DNA from: Diogma glabrata
Taxonomy: Eukaryota > Arthropoda > Insecta > Diptera > Cylindrotomidae
Assembly: GCA_963693315.1 (NCBI GenBank)
Contig: OY856186.1
Coordinates: forward strand, 238,765,377-238,829,376
DNA: 64,000 bases
Reading direction: 5' to 3'
The position numbers and the translations under genes are program-made. Each line of letters opens with the position of its first letter. Within the stretch, counting starts at the first letter, position 1. This document shows, in pieces, positions 35,431 through 46,553 of this stretch. The notes beneath the pieces are model-generated. The model was given only the letters and a program-made list of their open reading frames with translations. It did not search any database and was not told the DNA's origin.

Positions 35431-38400
35431 TTATCTTAAAATCACAGTTTTAACGGAATTAGAATATATTTTTGTGAGCAATGTTTTTTCATCTATAGGT
35501 ATGAACGTATGAAATGATTGTGTACCTTTTATTGTTGTAGCCTCTTTGTATCTTGCTTCTAGCCGTAACTTCATTTAATTATAATCATTTTTGCTGTTAT
35601 ATGCAAAATTCGTTGTTGATTGCCATTTTCTCGCCCATTCATAAAGATCTATTGGAGTTTGAATAATGTTCTTGTAAGACAAACTATATCGATGAGCACC
35701 ACGTTTCAAAGTACGTCCTATTCCATCACATGGTCCTTTTCTATGATTCTATGACTGGTAGCGTAAAAGTGCCACTCTGCGTCTATATTAAAATCTGATT
35801 TGTGGTGGCATAGATTTATAAAATTATATATATTACTTCGGTCTGAAAGACCTAAGTATTACATTCATGAGCTCAAAGTGAAATTCTTACCCCCACTTTT
35901 TTTGGCATTTCTCGACGTTTTAGGACCTACTGATTCTAAAAAAGCAAAAAAAAAATGTGTGTCTGTCTGTCGGCCGTCCGGCCGTCTGTCACAACCGACG
36001 AAATCTAGAAAACCGCTGGACGGTTTTCAAAATTTTTTTTTCTAAAAATAGGTTTACTCAATGGGAAGAGCCGAAAGGACGATATGTTTGACAACTGTAC
36101 CGGAAGTGTGTCAAAAAAATTGTCAAGTGTGTCAAAACAAGGAAATTTGCATATTTTTTGGTTAAAAAACGTTCATTTTAAGTGATTACGAGTAGGAACA
36201 TTGAATTTGGAGAAATCTTGATGGTCGGGATTGCTATATGAGACCAAAATCTAGATTATTGCATTATAAGTTTGTCAAAAAAATGTTGTCAAGTGTGTCA
36301 AAAGAAAGATTTTTATTTATTTTTTTACCCAATTTTTGGAAAAAAAATAAAATTAATTGTTTGTTTGAAATGAAGTTTTATTATTATTATTGAGAATTAT
36401 GGCATTATAAGTTTGTCAAAAAAATGTTGTCAAGTGTTTCAAAAGATTTTTATTTAGTTTTTTACCCAATTTTTGGAAAAGAAATAAAATTGTTTGTTTG
36501 AAATGAAATTTTATTATGATTATTGAGAATTATGGCATTATAAGTGTGTCAAAAAATGTTGTCAAGTGTGTCAAAAGAAAGATTTTTATTTATTTTTTAC
36601 CCTATTTTCTTAGAAAAAAATAAAATTGACATGATATTTTATTATTATTATTGAGAATTATGGCATTATAAGTTTGTCAAAAAATAATGTCAAGTGTGTC
36701 AAAAAATGATTTCATTTAATCTTTTAGCCAATTTTTTGGGAAAAAAAATGTAGCTGTTTTTATGACGTAAATGTAATTGAAAATGAAATTGGACATGGAA
36801 ATTTTTGAATTTGTTATAGTTTTTGAAATATTTTTGGAATTTTGAAAAAGTTTGTATTTTTGATTTTGTAATAATTTTTGCAATATTTTTAGAATTTTGG
36901 AAAAAGTTTTAATTTTTGATTTTGTAAGAATTTTTGGAATATTTTTAGAATTCTGAAAAATTTTAAATTTTTGATTTTATTATAATTTTTGGAATTTTGA
37001 AAAAGTTTGATTTTATTTAATTTAATAATATTTTTGGAATTTTGATTATAATTTTCCGGCAACGTATTGATGTTTCGTGTTAGTTTTGTAATAAATTTTT
37101 AAACAGAGATAAAAAATACTAGTACTTTAATAAAGAGTTATGTTTGATATACATCGCCGCCCAAAACTAAAAACCATGTCCTCATAAAAGTTTTTGCGAT
37201 AACTATATCAAAATCCTTAACCCAGACCGAAGTCTTGATATCTCAGAGCTGTGAGATTTCAGCCCCTCCATATTTTTTATACTGCAATCCCGCACCATCA
37301 GTCCTATAGACCATTTTTTCAATAAGATTTTCTATGTTATCTTTTATATGAATAGATGCCTTGCCACACTATCATGTTCAGTTATATCAGATATAATAAC
37401 AAAACTTAAGTGCTAGATACCTTAACTAGTAGGTGAATTATAATATATTAAAAATTGGTATATCGTTGCTTGTGAATTATTCCAATGATAACTCTGCACA
37501 GAATCTTATAAATAAAAAAAGTAATTTTCCGAAAAATTACCGAGTACTAAGCACTCTCCTACTTTCAAGTTTGCTTTTGTGTTTTCCAAATACCTGAACT
37601 GTTTCTGCGCAATGAAATGGTAAGGTATTAATAATTTTAGGCTGTGAGTTAATTTATGTATATAAATGATCAGTGGTATTCCATTGCAGGTATTTCACCT
37701 CAACGATTCCATTAGTTTCATAATTTTCATGTTATTTAGCGGCCAGTTTTTCCACATTTTCAGCACATTCCACACACTGCAATGAATGCCATTCATCTTG
37801 TAATTGACCACAGATAACAAATTTTATTAAACTTTTGTAGTCTGGAAATTGCTCACTACCGAAACAACTTAATTTTGAATACTGAAACATTAGTTTCAAG
37901 TTTTGATGGATTGTGCAGACACACACATTACGAACTCCTTGCGCCTTTACGCATTCATCAGGCCGATTACTTGCAAATTTTGAAAATCCTACTTTTAATT
38001 CTGGAAACTTAATCTTAAACTCAACGTATGCTTCATTTAACGGGCATAGCAGTAATTTGGAGAAATATTCGTTCACTACCACGTTTTACAGATATCGTAT
38101 CACGTTAACCTGGCATTAATCTGCTAATAGAATCATTCGTATTTTTTTCACTTTATTAATAGTTTCTTCTGATAGCTCTTTATCGGCATTTGGAAATGAT
38201 GACAGCACTGTGGATTGGTTTATTTGATCCTTCTTGCTTTTTTCAATTAAATGACGTGGTGCTTCTGTTCCAAATAAGTTTTGTATTTCTTGCCCTTTCA
38301 TATCCATTGGTAGTAGAGTTAATATTTTTCGTTTCTCCATATAATCGCCATTTTTAAAGGACAACTATAGATTCTCCATAATATCTCGATAATATTTTAA

Positions 38401-38909
38401 TTGCACTTTTATTTTATCAGAAGAATCAAGATTTTCCCCAGTTAAAACATTTTGTATGTATGTTTACACAGTTGCTCTGATTCATCCTTTCCATACTCAA
38501 AATTGCGATATAACCACTTTCGATTAATAGGTGAAATTTGATTAGATACAAATGGCACAATATGTTCATTTATCTGGTTAATTAGCTCATCACGTTCCAT
38601 ATTGACTATCGTTGGTGATAAAATAATATCTCGTATAACACTTGGTCCGCTGATAGGCTGTGGCTGTTCCTCCAATATTTCATCACTCGCAATTGATTCT
38701 GTATCACCTATATTTTCAGTTTCAAAACCTCCAGTGGAACTGATCATTAAGAGACGAATTCTACAAGACGAACAAATTCGCTTTTGCATACGTAAATTAA
38801 ACACAAAGTTTATCGACCGTAATTTATTCTGAACTTCAAGTGTAACATTTTTTAAAGTTTTTGAACACTTGCCGATACCAAATGGTTTTAAACAATCATA
38901 ATTACTCAT
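35431..38909 (-). pseudogene. Transposase of element 2, disrupted
   Basis: The N-terminus starts at a true ATG at 38909 and has a Cys-rich block (KRICSSCRIRLL). Further pieces are open at 38442-38909, 38116-38364 (LTLLPMDMKGQEIQNLFGTE) and 37732-38082 (NVCVCTIHQNLKLM, homologous to element 1). Downstream, 37280-37580 translates with stops to GECLVLGNFSENY, SVQSYHWNNSQATIY and TDGAGLQYK. The chain is cut by element A at 37273/35833 and resumes at NFINLCHHKSDFNIDAEWHF. An extra TGATTCTA-type duplication near 35750 shifts frame before KGPCDGIGRTLKRGAHRYSL. The C-terminus ends at 35431. It covers the N-terminal region that element 1 lacks. Confidence 0.75.
35833..37273 (+). mobile_element. Element A copy nested in element 2
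   Basis: Begins TTACTTCGGTCTGAAAGACC and ends with CTTAACCCAGACCGAAGTCT at ~37217 followed by the ...CTCCATAT terminus. It contains the GC-rich module (CGGCCGTCCGGCCGTC), ~125-bp TCAAGTGTGTCAAAAGAAAG repeats and the AT minisatellite, in the inverse orientation to 10885-15655. Coding sequence of the element 2 transposase is continuous on either side, proving insertion. ACTTCGGTCTG near one end and CAGACCGAAGT near the other may be short inverted termini. Confidence 0.8.
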
Positions 38910-39664
38910 GTTTTAAAAATAATTATTTTAACTATTTAAACATTTTGAACCTTCTTTGCTAACACAACACAAATATTTTTTTAACAAGATTGACAAATGA
39001 ATTTAGTAATGATGCTATACGCTCAAAATATCTCTAAAGACTAATTTTCATTACTGCGCTCTCATTTTATGACAGGTATTATCATTAATAGGTAACAAAG
39101 TACGGTACTTGATTTGACCATGCCTTTAAAATTAATTTCGGACAGGCAGAAATAGATGAAAAGATAAATTATGTAATAAGTATTCACACCCTCAAATACT
39201 TAATTTGTATCCTTAAAATAATTAAATGGTCATTAAATTATTTTAAAACAAGAATTCCGGTGGGTTTAGTTAAATAGATGATTCACTGCATTGGTTAAAA
39301 AAAAATTGAAAAAAAGCGGAAATGAAAATTTTGTAAAAATTTTATTTTTAAAACGAGAAATAATGTACTTGGGAAACTTTCGTTTTAGATTACGAACTAA
39401 TTAAAAAAAATTTTTCTGGAAAAAAAAGTGCCATCTTTGAAATTTTTTTTTAAGTTTAACACACTTTTAAAAAATTATTAAAAAATTTTAAGTAACTTTT
39501 TAAGTCCTATCAATTACCTTTCCAATGAGCTATAAATGACTTAAATAGGTTAAGTCTATCGTTAGCAATCGATATTCAAAGGGACTCATGTTTCGCAAAC
39601 CCCTAAACTTTGCCGCCACCCTGTGTCATCCCTAGAGGGAAATTTAATTTTTTGAAAGAAATGG

Positions 39665-40252
39665 CATTTTGATTTTTTTATTGGCTATCTGCATATGAAA
39701 TTTTATCGAAATCAGAGGGGATCAGGTCAATGCTGTTGCGATGACGTGGAATTGCTCTATTAAAATAAAAAAATTACAATGGAAAAAATTAACACATACA
39801 TACCACGTTAATCACTATTATTATAATCTTTCAGTCGAGAAACGATAACTAAAACATACATGAAACGATTTTAACTATATATTTCTAAAATAGATAATAC
39901 TCTAGTGAATTTTAACCAATTGAAATTTCAGCTAGGACTTAGGAGTCAAATACGAAAAATCTGATCCGGGCCGGATATATTCAAATGAGGTTAACCCTAA
40001 AAGGGTATTCTAAATCAGGCCCACATCAGATTGCCCTAATAGGGATTACTCTTGTAGGACTGACCAGGCCCTGATCACACCCTGACCGTATTCAGGTTTT
40101 TCCTAACTAATTTCGGGCAGTTTTTCTTGAATACATTGTTACATATATTTCTATAAATGGGAAAAACGAATTAAAATAAACAAAATAAATAATATTAAAA
40201 TAAAACGATTTGCAACTTTTTTTTATATGGGAGCGGGGTTGTACCACATTAA
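39665..40252. repeat. Dispersed repeat with TGATCAGG-type motifs
   Basis: 40005-40110 holds GGTATTCTAAATCAGGCCCA, CATCAGATTGCCCTAATAGG and CAGGCCCTGATCACACCCTG. Pieces recur at 28310-28345 and, more loosely, at 34850-34920 (GGTCCTGATCAGGTTTGCCC). It may flank the site of element 2. GTACCACATT words near 34190-34260 and 40240 suggest one more older repeat around element 2. Confidence 0.5.
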
Positions 40253-40476
40253 GGCGTGCTATACACCTGAGCTAAACTATGCGAACTATGTTTTTAAAAA
40301 AATTATGTTTTAATGCGAATAATGTTTTTTAAAAAAATTTAATGTTTCTGTTTTTATTTTATTTCTTAAATGCTTTTTTCCGTAATGTTTTTTTCTATAC
40401 TTACATTATATACATTATTTTTTTAAAAACTTAGTTCGCATAGTTCGCATAGTTAAGCTCAGGTGTATAGCGCGCC
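40253..40476. mobile_element. 224-bp MITE
   Basis: GGCGTGCTATACACCTGAGC at the left end is mirrored by GCTCAGGTGTATAGCGCGCC at the right. Inner repeats of ACTATGCGAACTATG pair with CATAGTTCGCATAGTT. The interior is AT-rich and non-coding. No clear target duplication. Superfamily unknown. Confidence 0.8.
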
Positions 40477-40940
40477 TAGCACAAGCAAAAATCGTAATTT
40501 AATTTAATAACTGAACTTCTTCAAGGTTATTCTATTTCACTTATTAAAGTTTTTAACTAAATCAATATATTTTGATTGTAAGTAAATTATAGGTAAATGT
40601 GACAAATTTACTTAATTTTTTTAAATGAATGTATTTTTATTAGGTTTTTTTTCCTTAAATAGTATATTGAGCAAATAGTGCGTATGAGTTTTCCAAACGC
40701 CTGTATCACACCATTTGAACAATCTCTTTGCTGCTAGTAGTTCTAATTGGTTGCTTAAGAAATTTTAGAAAAAAACTACAAACAAAATATTACTTGAATT
40801 TAACGATTTTCTCAAAAAATATTTTACTAAACAAATGTTAACTTAGCATTATGATAGATCAAACTCAACTGAAAAACGAAATGTTTCAAATAAATTAATA
40901 TAGAAATTTAAAAAAAAATGGCTGCCATAGAAATTTAGGA
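40477..40940. other. AT-rich spacer, nothing recognised
   Basis: No coding frame, repeat end or RNA motif seen. Confidence 0.4.
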
Positions 40941-41178
40941 AAATAATAACACTAGTTTACAAGAAAAATCTCCCGAAATAAAACTCAATTTTTCTTATAG
41001 ATTTGGACCTCCTGAACACGAATATCATATTCATTTTTTTTGGTTAGCTCTTGTTTTTGAGATATTCACGAAAAACCAAATTTTTTGGTGATAAAAAATG
41101 TTGTTTCGGTTTTTGGGTCTCATATTTTACAAAACAAACAAATTAAATATATTAATAAAACAAGTGCATAGAATATAT
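40941..41178. repeat. Repeat family B, left part
   Basis: ACTAGTTTACAAGAAAAATC, GATTTGGACCTCCTGAACAC and GTTTTTGAGATATTCACGAA are the reverse complement of sequence in 55640-55800. The family continues after the palindrome at 42607, so the palindrome interrupts it. Confidence 0.7.
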
Positions 41179-42606
41179 AGACCAGGGTAGAAGCCTTTAA
41201 AAATAATAAAAAGTAAAAAAAAATAATAGTAGGATGAAACCCATTAGAAAAGGAGGAGAATATTATAAAAATGAAAGGAAAAATAATTTACGGGCGATCT
41301 GAGGTCGGGAAGGGGAAGGGGTGAGTTTTTAAGGGTAAAAAACGGTTTATCTCGATTTCCGGCAAAACTAAAAGTCCTATGGAAAAAAGTTACATAGCAA
41401 AGTTGTAGGTAATAAAAAGATCTAAAACTTTTGTATCGACACTTTTTTCACATAACCTAAAAATTTATGTGAAAAATTCAAAAAACCAAGTTTTTGGTTT
41501 TTTATATTTATCTTTTACAAAAAAATTTTTTTTTTTCACGAAATTTGGTGAAAACTTACCTTTTTATGTCCCAAATACGCTGTAATTTATTTGATTGGAA
41601 ATTTTTATTTGTTCACCTTATTTTGAATTAATATCGAAAAAGCACCCTAATTTTCAATCGAAAATTCACCCGTCAAAATATCAGCTTTTTTCAAAAAGTT
41701 GGTATGTTTTCTGTTCGTTGAAATCTCTACTTTCCGATGGTGAAAAAAAAAATATATTACTACAGTAAATCTTCTCAGAAAATGCAAAAAATGAATTGAA
41801 TTTTCGATTCAAAAAACCATAGTTTTTGGTTTTTCATTTTTATCTTTTACAAAACAATTTTTTTTTTTCACAAAATTTGGTGAAAACTTACCTTTTTATG
41901 TCCCAAATACGCTGTAATTTATTTGATTTGAAATATTTATTTTTTCACCTTATTTTGAATTGATATCGAAAAAGCACCCTAATTTTCAATCGAAAATTCA
42001 ATTCATTTTTTGCATTTTCTGAGAAGATTTACTATAGTAATATATTTTTTTTTCACCATCGGAAAGTAGAGATTTCAACGAACAGAAAGCATACCAACTT
42101 TTTGAAAAAAGCTGATATTTTGACGGGTGAATTTTCGATTGAAAATTAGGGTGCTTTTTCGATATTAATTCAAAATAAGGTGACCAAATAAAAATTTCAA
42201 ATCAAATAAATTACAGCGTATTTGGGACATAAAAAGGTAAGTTTTCACCAAATTTCGTGAAAAAAAAAATTTTTTTGTAAAAGATAAAAATAAAAAACCA
42301 AAAACTTGGTTTTTTGAATTTTTCACATAAATTTTGAGGTTATGTGAAAAAAGTGTCGATACAAAAGTTTTAGATCTTTTTATTACCTACAACTTTGGCA
42401 TACAACTTTTTTCCATAGGACCTTTAGTTTTGCCGGAAATCGAGATAAACCGTTTTTTACCCTTAAAAACTCACCCCTTCCCCTTCCCGACCTCAGATCG
42501 CCCGTAAATTATTTTTCCTTTCATTTTTATAATATTCTCCTCCTTTTCTAATGGGTTTCATCCTACTATTATTTTTTTTGTTTTCAAAAATTATCGACCC
42601 TGGTCT
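41179..42606. mobile_element. 1.43-kb palindromic (foldback-like) element
   Basis: AGACCAGGGT at 41179 mirrors ACCCTGGTCT at 42597-42606. Arms of ~600 bp (41179-41800 and 41990-42606) are nearly perfect reverse complements, including GGTCGGGAAGGGGAAGGGGT and CAAAATATCAGCTTTTTTCA blocks. The ~200-bp centre is a direct copy of part of the left arm (compare 41500-41660 with 41830-41995). No open frame of note. High arm identity implies recent origin or gene conversion. Confidence 0.85.
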
Positions 42607-42935
42607 AATATGCCAACAAACATTTTGAGTTATATTTTGTAAAAATCTGTTAAAGATTCTGGAAGTTACAGTCGAAAAAAGTTGAAAAATACGAAAAATT
42701 CACGTTTTTTTTAAATTTTTCCATTTTCAACACCATAAATTTTGAACAAATAAAGACACTAATTTTTTTAGTTTCTTGGAGCCTATAGTAACTTCAATTT
42801 TCTTTCTTTTAAGCTAAAAGAAACGAATATTGGTGCAGTTTCCACCAAGTTATTCAAGTTTTCCCAAAAAAAGTCAAAACTCAAAATTTGGAAAAAATAG
42901 TTTTTTACTTAATTTTTTGTGCCATAAATAATAAT
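42607..42935. repeat. Repeat family B, right part
   Basis: CACCATAAATTTTGAACAAA, TTCTTGGAGCCTATAGTAAC, CACCAAGTTATTCAAGTTTT and AAAACTCAAAATTTGG recur, inverted, at 44260-44440 and 55320-55460. Confidence 0.75.
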
Positions 42936-43697
42936 TTTAAATGTTCAGTCGTTCTCAAACATCAGTAAACAATTATTTTAAAATAGTAAAGTATAATTTC
43001 CATTTTTGTTTTCGAAGTTGGGAATTCGATCGATATGAGACGTATATAGAAAAATATAAACAAAAGATAATGAATTGTGAGGAGAGGCAAAACATCATAA
43101 CATCAGAACTATTTAAGTTAGTTCAAGCACCATAAAGTTAAGCCCCTATTTATGTCTATTAATACCTGTAAGGTTTGTTTCTTTTCTGTTTTTGGTTTTT
43201 TGATAATGCAAATTTTTTCTATCACCGCCCACCTTGTGTTACTCCTTGCGTTTATGATCATTTTAAGTTTAATTTAAGAAAGCAATTTCTTCTCCTTTTT
43301 AATAGTTTTCGGTTTTGACAACTTTTGTTTAATTAGTTTAATTTCTTTTTAAGTAGATAGTTGTCGTATGATTAGTTGCAAATATAATCTCTCTGAGGAT
43401 AAATTTAATTCCAAACATTCAAGTGAAAATATTAATTAAAACGAAAAAATATTACAAATATAAATTTTAAATAGTGTATTGTTTTTAAAAATCAATAAAT
43501 CAATAGTGATAGGCAGCTATAAGCAAAGCAACATAAATTGTTAGTAAAGTGTAAAGTCAAGTTTATTTAAATGGCGTCGTCAAGAAGTTTCATGTGTAAA
43601 AATAGCCCAAATTCATTTTGTTTTCTTTGTGGAAGTAACATAATACATGCTGCTAAAAGAATCACCCCATTTATAAGAACTGCCTATCTTCATTACT

Positions 43698-44190
43698 AGC
43701 TGATATTTTCCAACTCCTAAAATAAATCCGCGATGGGAGGAGCTAGATCATGTCAAAAAACTTCACAAAATAATCTCAATTTCGAGAAAAACCATATAAA
43801 AATAAAATACACCTTTTGTCCAAAAAAGACATTTCATAATCAACTAACTGATATTTGTCAACTCCTAAAATAAGTTCGAGGTGTGAGGAGCTGGATCATG
43901 TTAAAAAACTTCACAAAAAAAATCTCAATTTCGAGAAAAATCATATAAAAATAAAATACAACTTTTGTAAAAAAAAGACATTTCATAATCAACTAACTGA
44001 TATTTTCCAACTCCTAAAATAAGTCCGAGGTGGAAGAAGCTAGATCATGTCAAAAAATTTCACAAAAAAAATCTCAATTTCGAGAAAAATCATATACAAA
44101 TAAAATACAACTTTTGTCAAAAAAAGACATTTCATAATCAACTAACTGATATTTTCCAACTCCTAAAATAATCCCGAAGTAGGAGGAGCT
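43698..44190. repeat. 149-bp tandem repeat, 3.3 copies
   Basis: CTGATATTTTCCAACTCCTA (one copy with TTGTC) recurs at 43700, 43848, 43997 and 44146. The unit continues with GAGGAGCTAGATCATGTCAA, AATCTCAATTTCGAGAAAAA and AAAAGACATTTCATAATCAA. Copies differ by only a few bases, so the array is young. No coding sense. Confidence 0.9.
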
Positions 44191-44195
44191 AGATC

Positions 44196-44450
44196 TAATA
44201 CGAAAACAACCTATATATAAATCAATTATGTTGTAGAGTTTAAATTATTCTTATAGTTAAATTTTTTTTCCAAATTTTGAGTTTTGACTTTCTTTGGGAA
44301 AGCTTGAATAACTTGGTGCAAACTGCACCAATATACGTATCTTTTACTTTAAAAAAAAGAAAATTGAAGCTACTATAGGCTCCAAGAAATTAAAAAAAAT
44401 TAGTGTCTTTATTTGTTCAAAATTTATGGCTTTGTCCAATTTTTTACAAA
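44196..44450. repeat. Repeat family B, partial inverted copy
   Basis: TATATAAATCAATTATGTTG then CCAAATTTTGAGTTTTGACT and AATAACTTGGTGCAA match 55260-55400 in the same orientation, and 42720-42930 inverted. It abuts the 149-bp array. Confidence 0.7.
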
Positions 44451-46553
44451 AAAGATGTTCAGTGAATTGTTTATATCGATTTAGAAGCTTATATGTTTTC
44501 GTTGCTCTGGTGGTCAAAAACCGACCAACAGATATACATTTTGTTTTAGATTAAGTCTTATAATTGAATTGAAAATGTTGTAGGAGTTTTTCGTCACTTT
44601 ACATCACCCCCTAGGTAACGCATTGATTCATGCGTATGTTTTAATATATGTAACTTTATTTCTAAAATGTGACGCGCAATCCAAGAGTCGAGCAACGTTT
44701 ATTTTTGACCGCATTTTTGCTTAGTATGATATATAGAAATTAAATCTGTCGATAATGAGGATTGCGTTCCTTGAATACCAATTGTAACATGAACTCTCCA
44801 CGCTTGAGCTACAAATTTCATACTTGCGTGAAGTGAATTACATATTGGCATCTTTATAAAAACTACTATTTTAAAACCGAAAACCTCATTTTACAACCAG
44901 CCATCGCATAAAAGGTTATAAAAATAAAATATATATGTATTACACCTTATTGTTATTAATAGCATTAATTTTTTTTCATAAACTTATTGTTGTCCTTTTA
45001 AATATTTCTCTTAAACATTTCCGTATATTTAAAATCAAAATAATAACAATCTTGGTTGATAAACAAGTCCAATATTTTCTGTTTCCATTTTAATAAAAAT
45101 AAAAAAAAAGTTTATTTCAAGAGAAAATACAACAACAATTTTTTCCATTTTCCAACAATACGTTTCACTAAAACGTTTTTGCAGCAATTCTTTTACTTTA
45201 ATAAATTATTTCTTATTATATGTTTCTGACTTAAAAACAATTTCGTATAAATTCTATATAAAAATTTGTTATGGAAAAAGAAAAACGTTGTACATAAGGA
45301 ATTTTTATGAAATATCCCTAGGGAACTTCAATCAATCCAGATTGTCATATTGAAAAAGAAACAAAACATGAATAATTCTTAACCACAATACAAGATTATT
45401 GTAATATAGATAAATGGAAATCTAATGACGTTGACGGGTTTTTGAATTTAGTTAAACAAGATGAGCACTTTGGAAATGTGGGAAGAATACAAAATGAAGA
45501 TTGGTTGAAAGATTTTTACTATTCTTCATGTTAAATAATTTCGTCTTGTATCAGCGTTATTCTAGAATCTAAAAGAAATGAGACTTTCATTACCCTTCCT
45601 ACCTACAATCGTTTTGTCCACATAAATAAATACATCAAAATTCATCGTAACTCATGTCCTGCTGATTGTAATAAATATTTCATTTAAAAATAATTTCTTC
45701 TCAAACCCACCTTTTCGTTAGTTTCTCAAACCCCTCATCATCAAATTTCTTATATAACTTTATTTGAATTCCAACAACACATTTTTCTTTTTATTGTAGA
45801 TTTTATAAATCGTCAGTCGTCAACCCCTTTCCTTCTGTGTACAAACGTATATAAATTTTTGTTATTATTATAGTTCAATAGAGAATTTGCTTGTGTGTAC
45901 AAAATTTTAACCCTTTTTCCTATATCAGTGGAGCTGGATTCCGTTTTACATAATAAAAACACAAATTGTTTTTTTTACGTTTTTCTGATACAGAATTAGA
46001 AGCGACGTCACACTTCTTCATCAAACCCAATTTTTTTTTACAATAGATCAATAACAAAAAAATATAAATAGTTTTATTTTTTGTATTAAAGTTGATGAGG
46101 CGGCGGTGCTCAAGGATCCTGTAATAAGGAGAAGAGGTTTTACGTATTTGTCTGTAAGAAGAAAACTTTATGCAGTACATTGAACTGATTTGATTGGTAA
46201 AAATCTTTGTTCAAACAACACTGCCCCTCGTTTAAGTTTATTTCTTAGAACTAATTTTAATTTAACAAAAAAAACCTTGCGGGAAAAAACGAACACATAA
46301 CAACTAGACAGTCTAAAATCCAATACTTGAAGTCTAAAAATTAGCCTAACATAAGCGAAACTTTTAAATCTTCAAACCATCGTCGAACCAAAAGAAGTTG
46401 TGAAATAGGAAAATGTTGAAAACAAAAATTGGTTTTCCTCAACAAACCACCGAATCTATATGCACCGAATCTATATGCGTAAAGAAGACTATATGCAAAA
46501 TAAACACAAAATTTGGTACTTATATTATTCGATGTTTAAGCCGGTGCAACATT
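44451..46553. other. AT-rich stretch with one weak coding-like fragment
   Basis: The only coding-like piece is about 45375-45535 (+), ~53 codons open between stops, containing NIDKWKSNDVDGFLNLVKQ and EDWLKDFYYSS. It has no recognised domain and no ATG near its start; it could be a relic or an exon. The 42941-43135 frame and 45920-46180 frame lack motifs. Otherwise nothing seen. Confidence 0.35.

Larger units (their letters stand above)
34951..39664 (-). mobile_element. Element 2: long-TIR transposon of the same unclassified family, with nested insertion
   Basis: The left end CCATTTCTTTCAAAAAATTA (34951) mirrors TAATTTTTTGAAAGAAATGG (ending 39664). GACACAGGGTGGCGGCAAAG near 34987 mirrors CTTTGCCGCCACCCTGTGTC near 39608. 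Arms continue to ~35230 and back to ~39160; the right arm carries ~240 extra bp (39300-39545). The right side may extend to ~39758, where GGGATCAGGTCAA and GTGGAATTGCTCT echo the termini of element 1. The transposase gene is on the minus strand and broken, with a 1.44-kb element A copy inside it. Confidence 0.8.
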
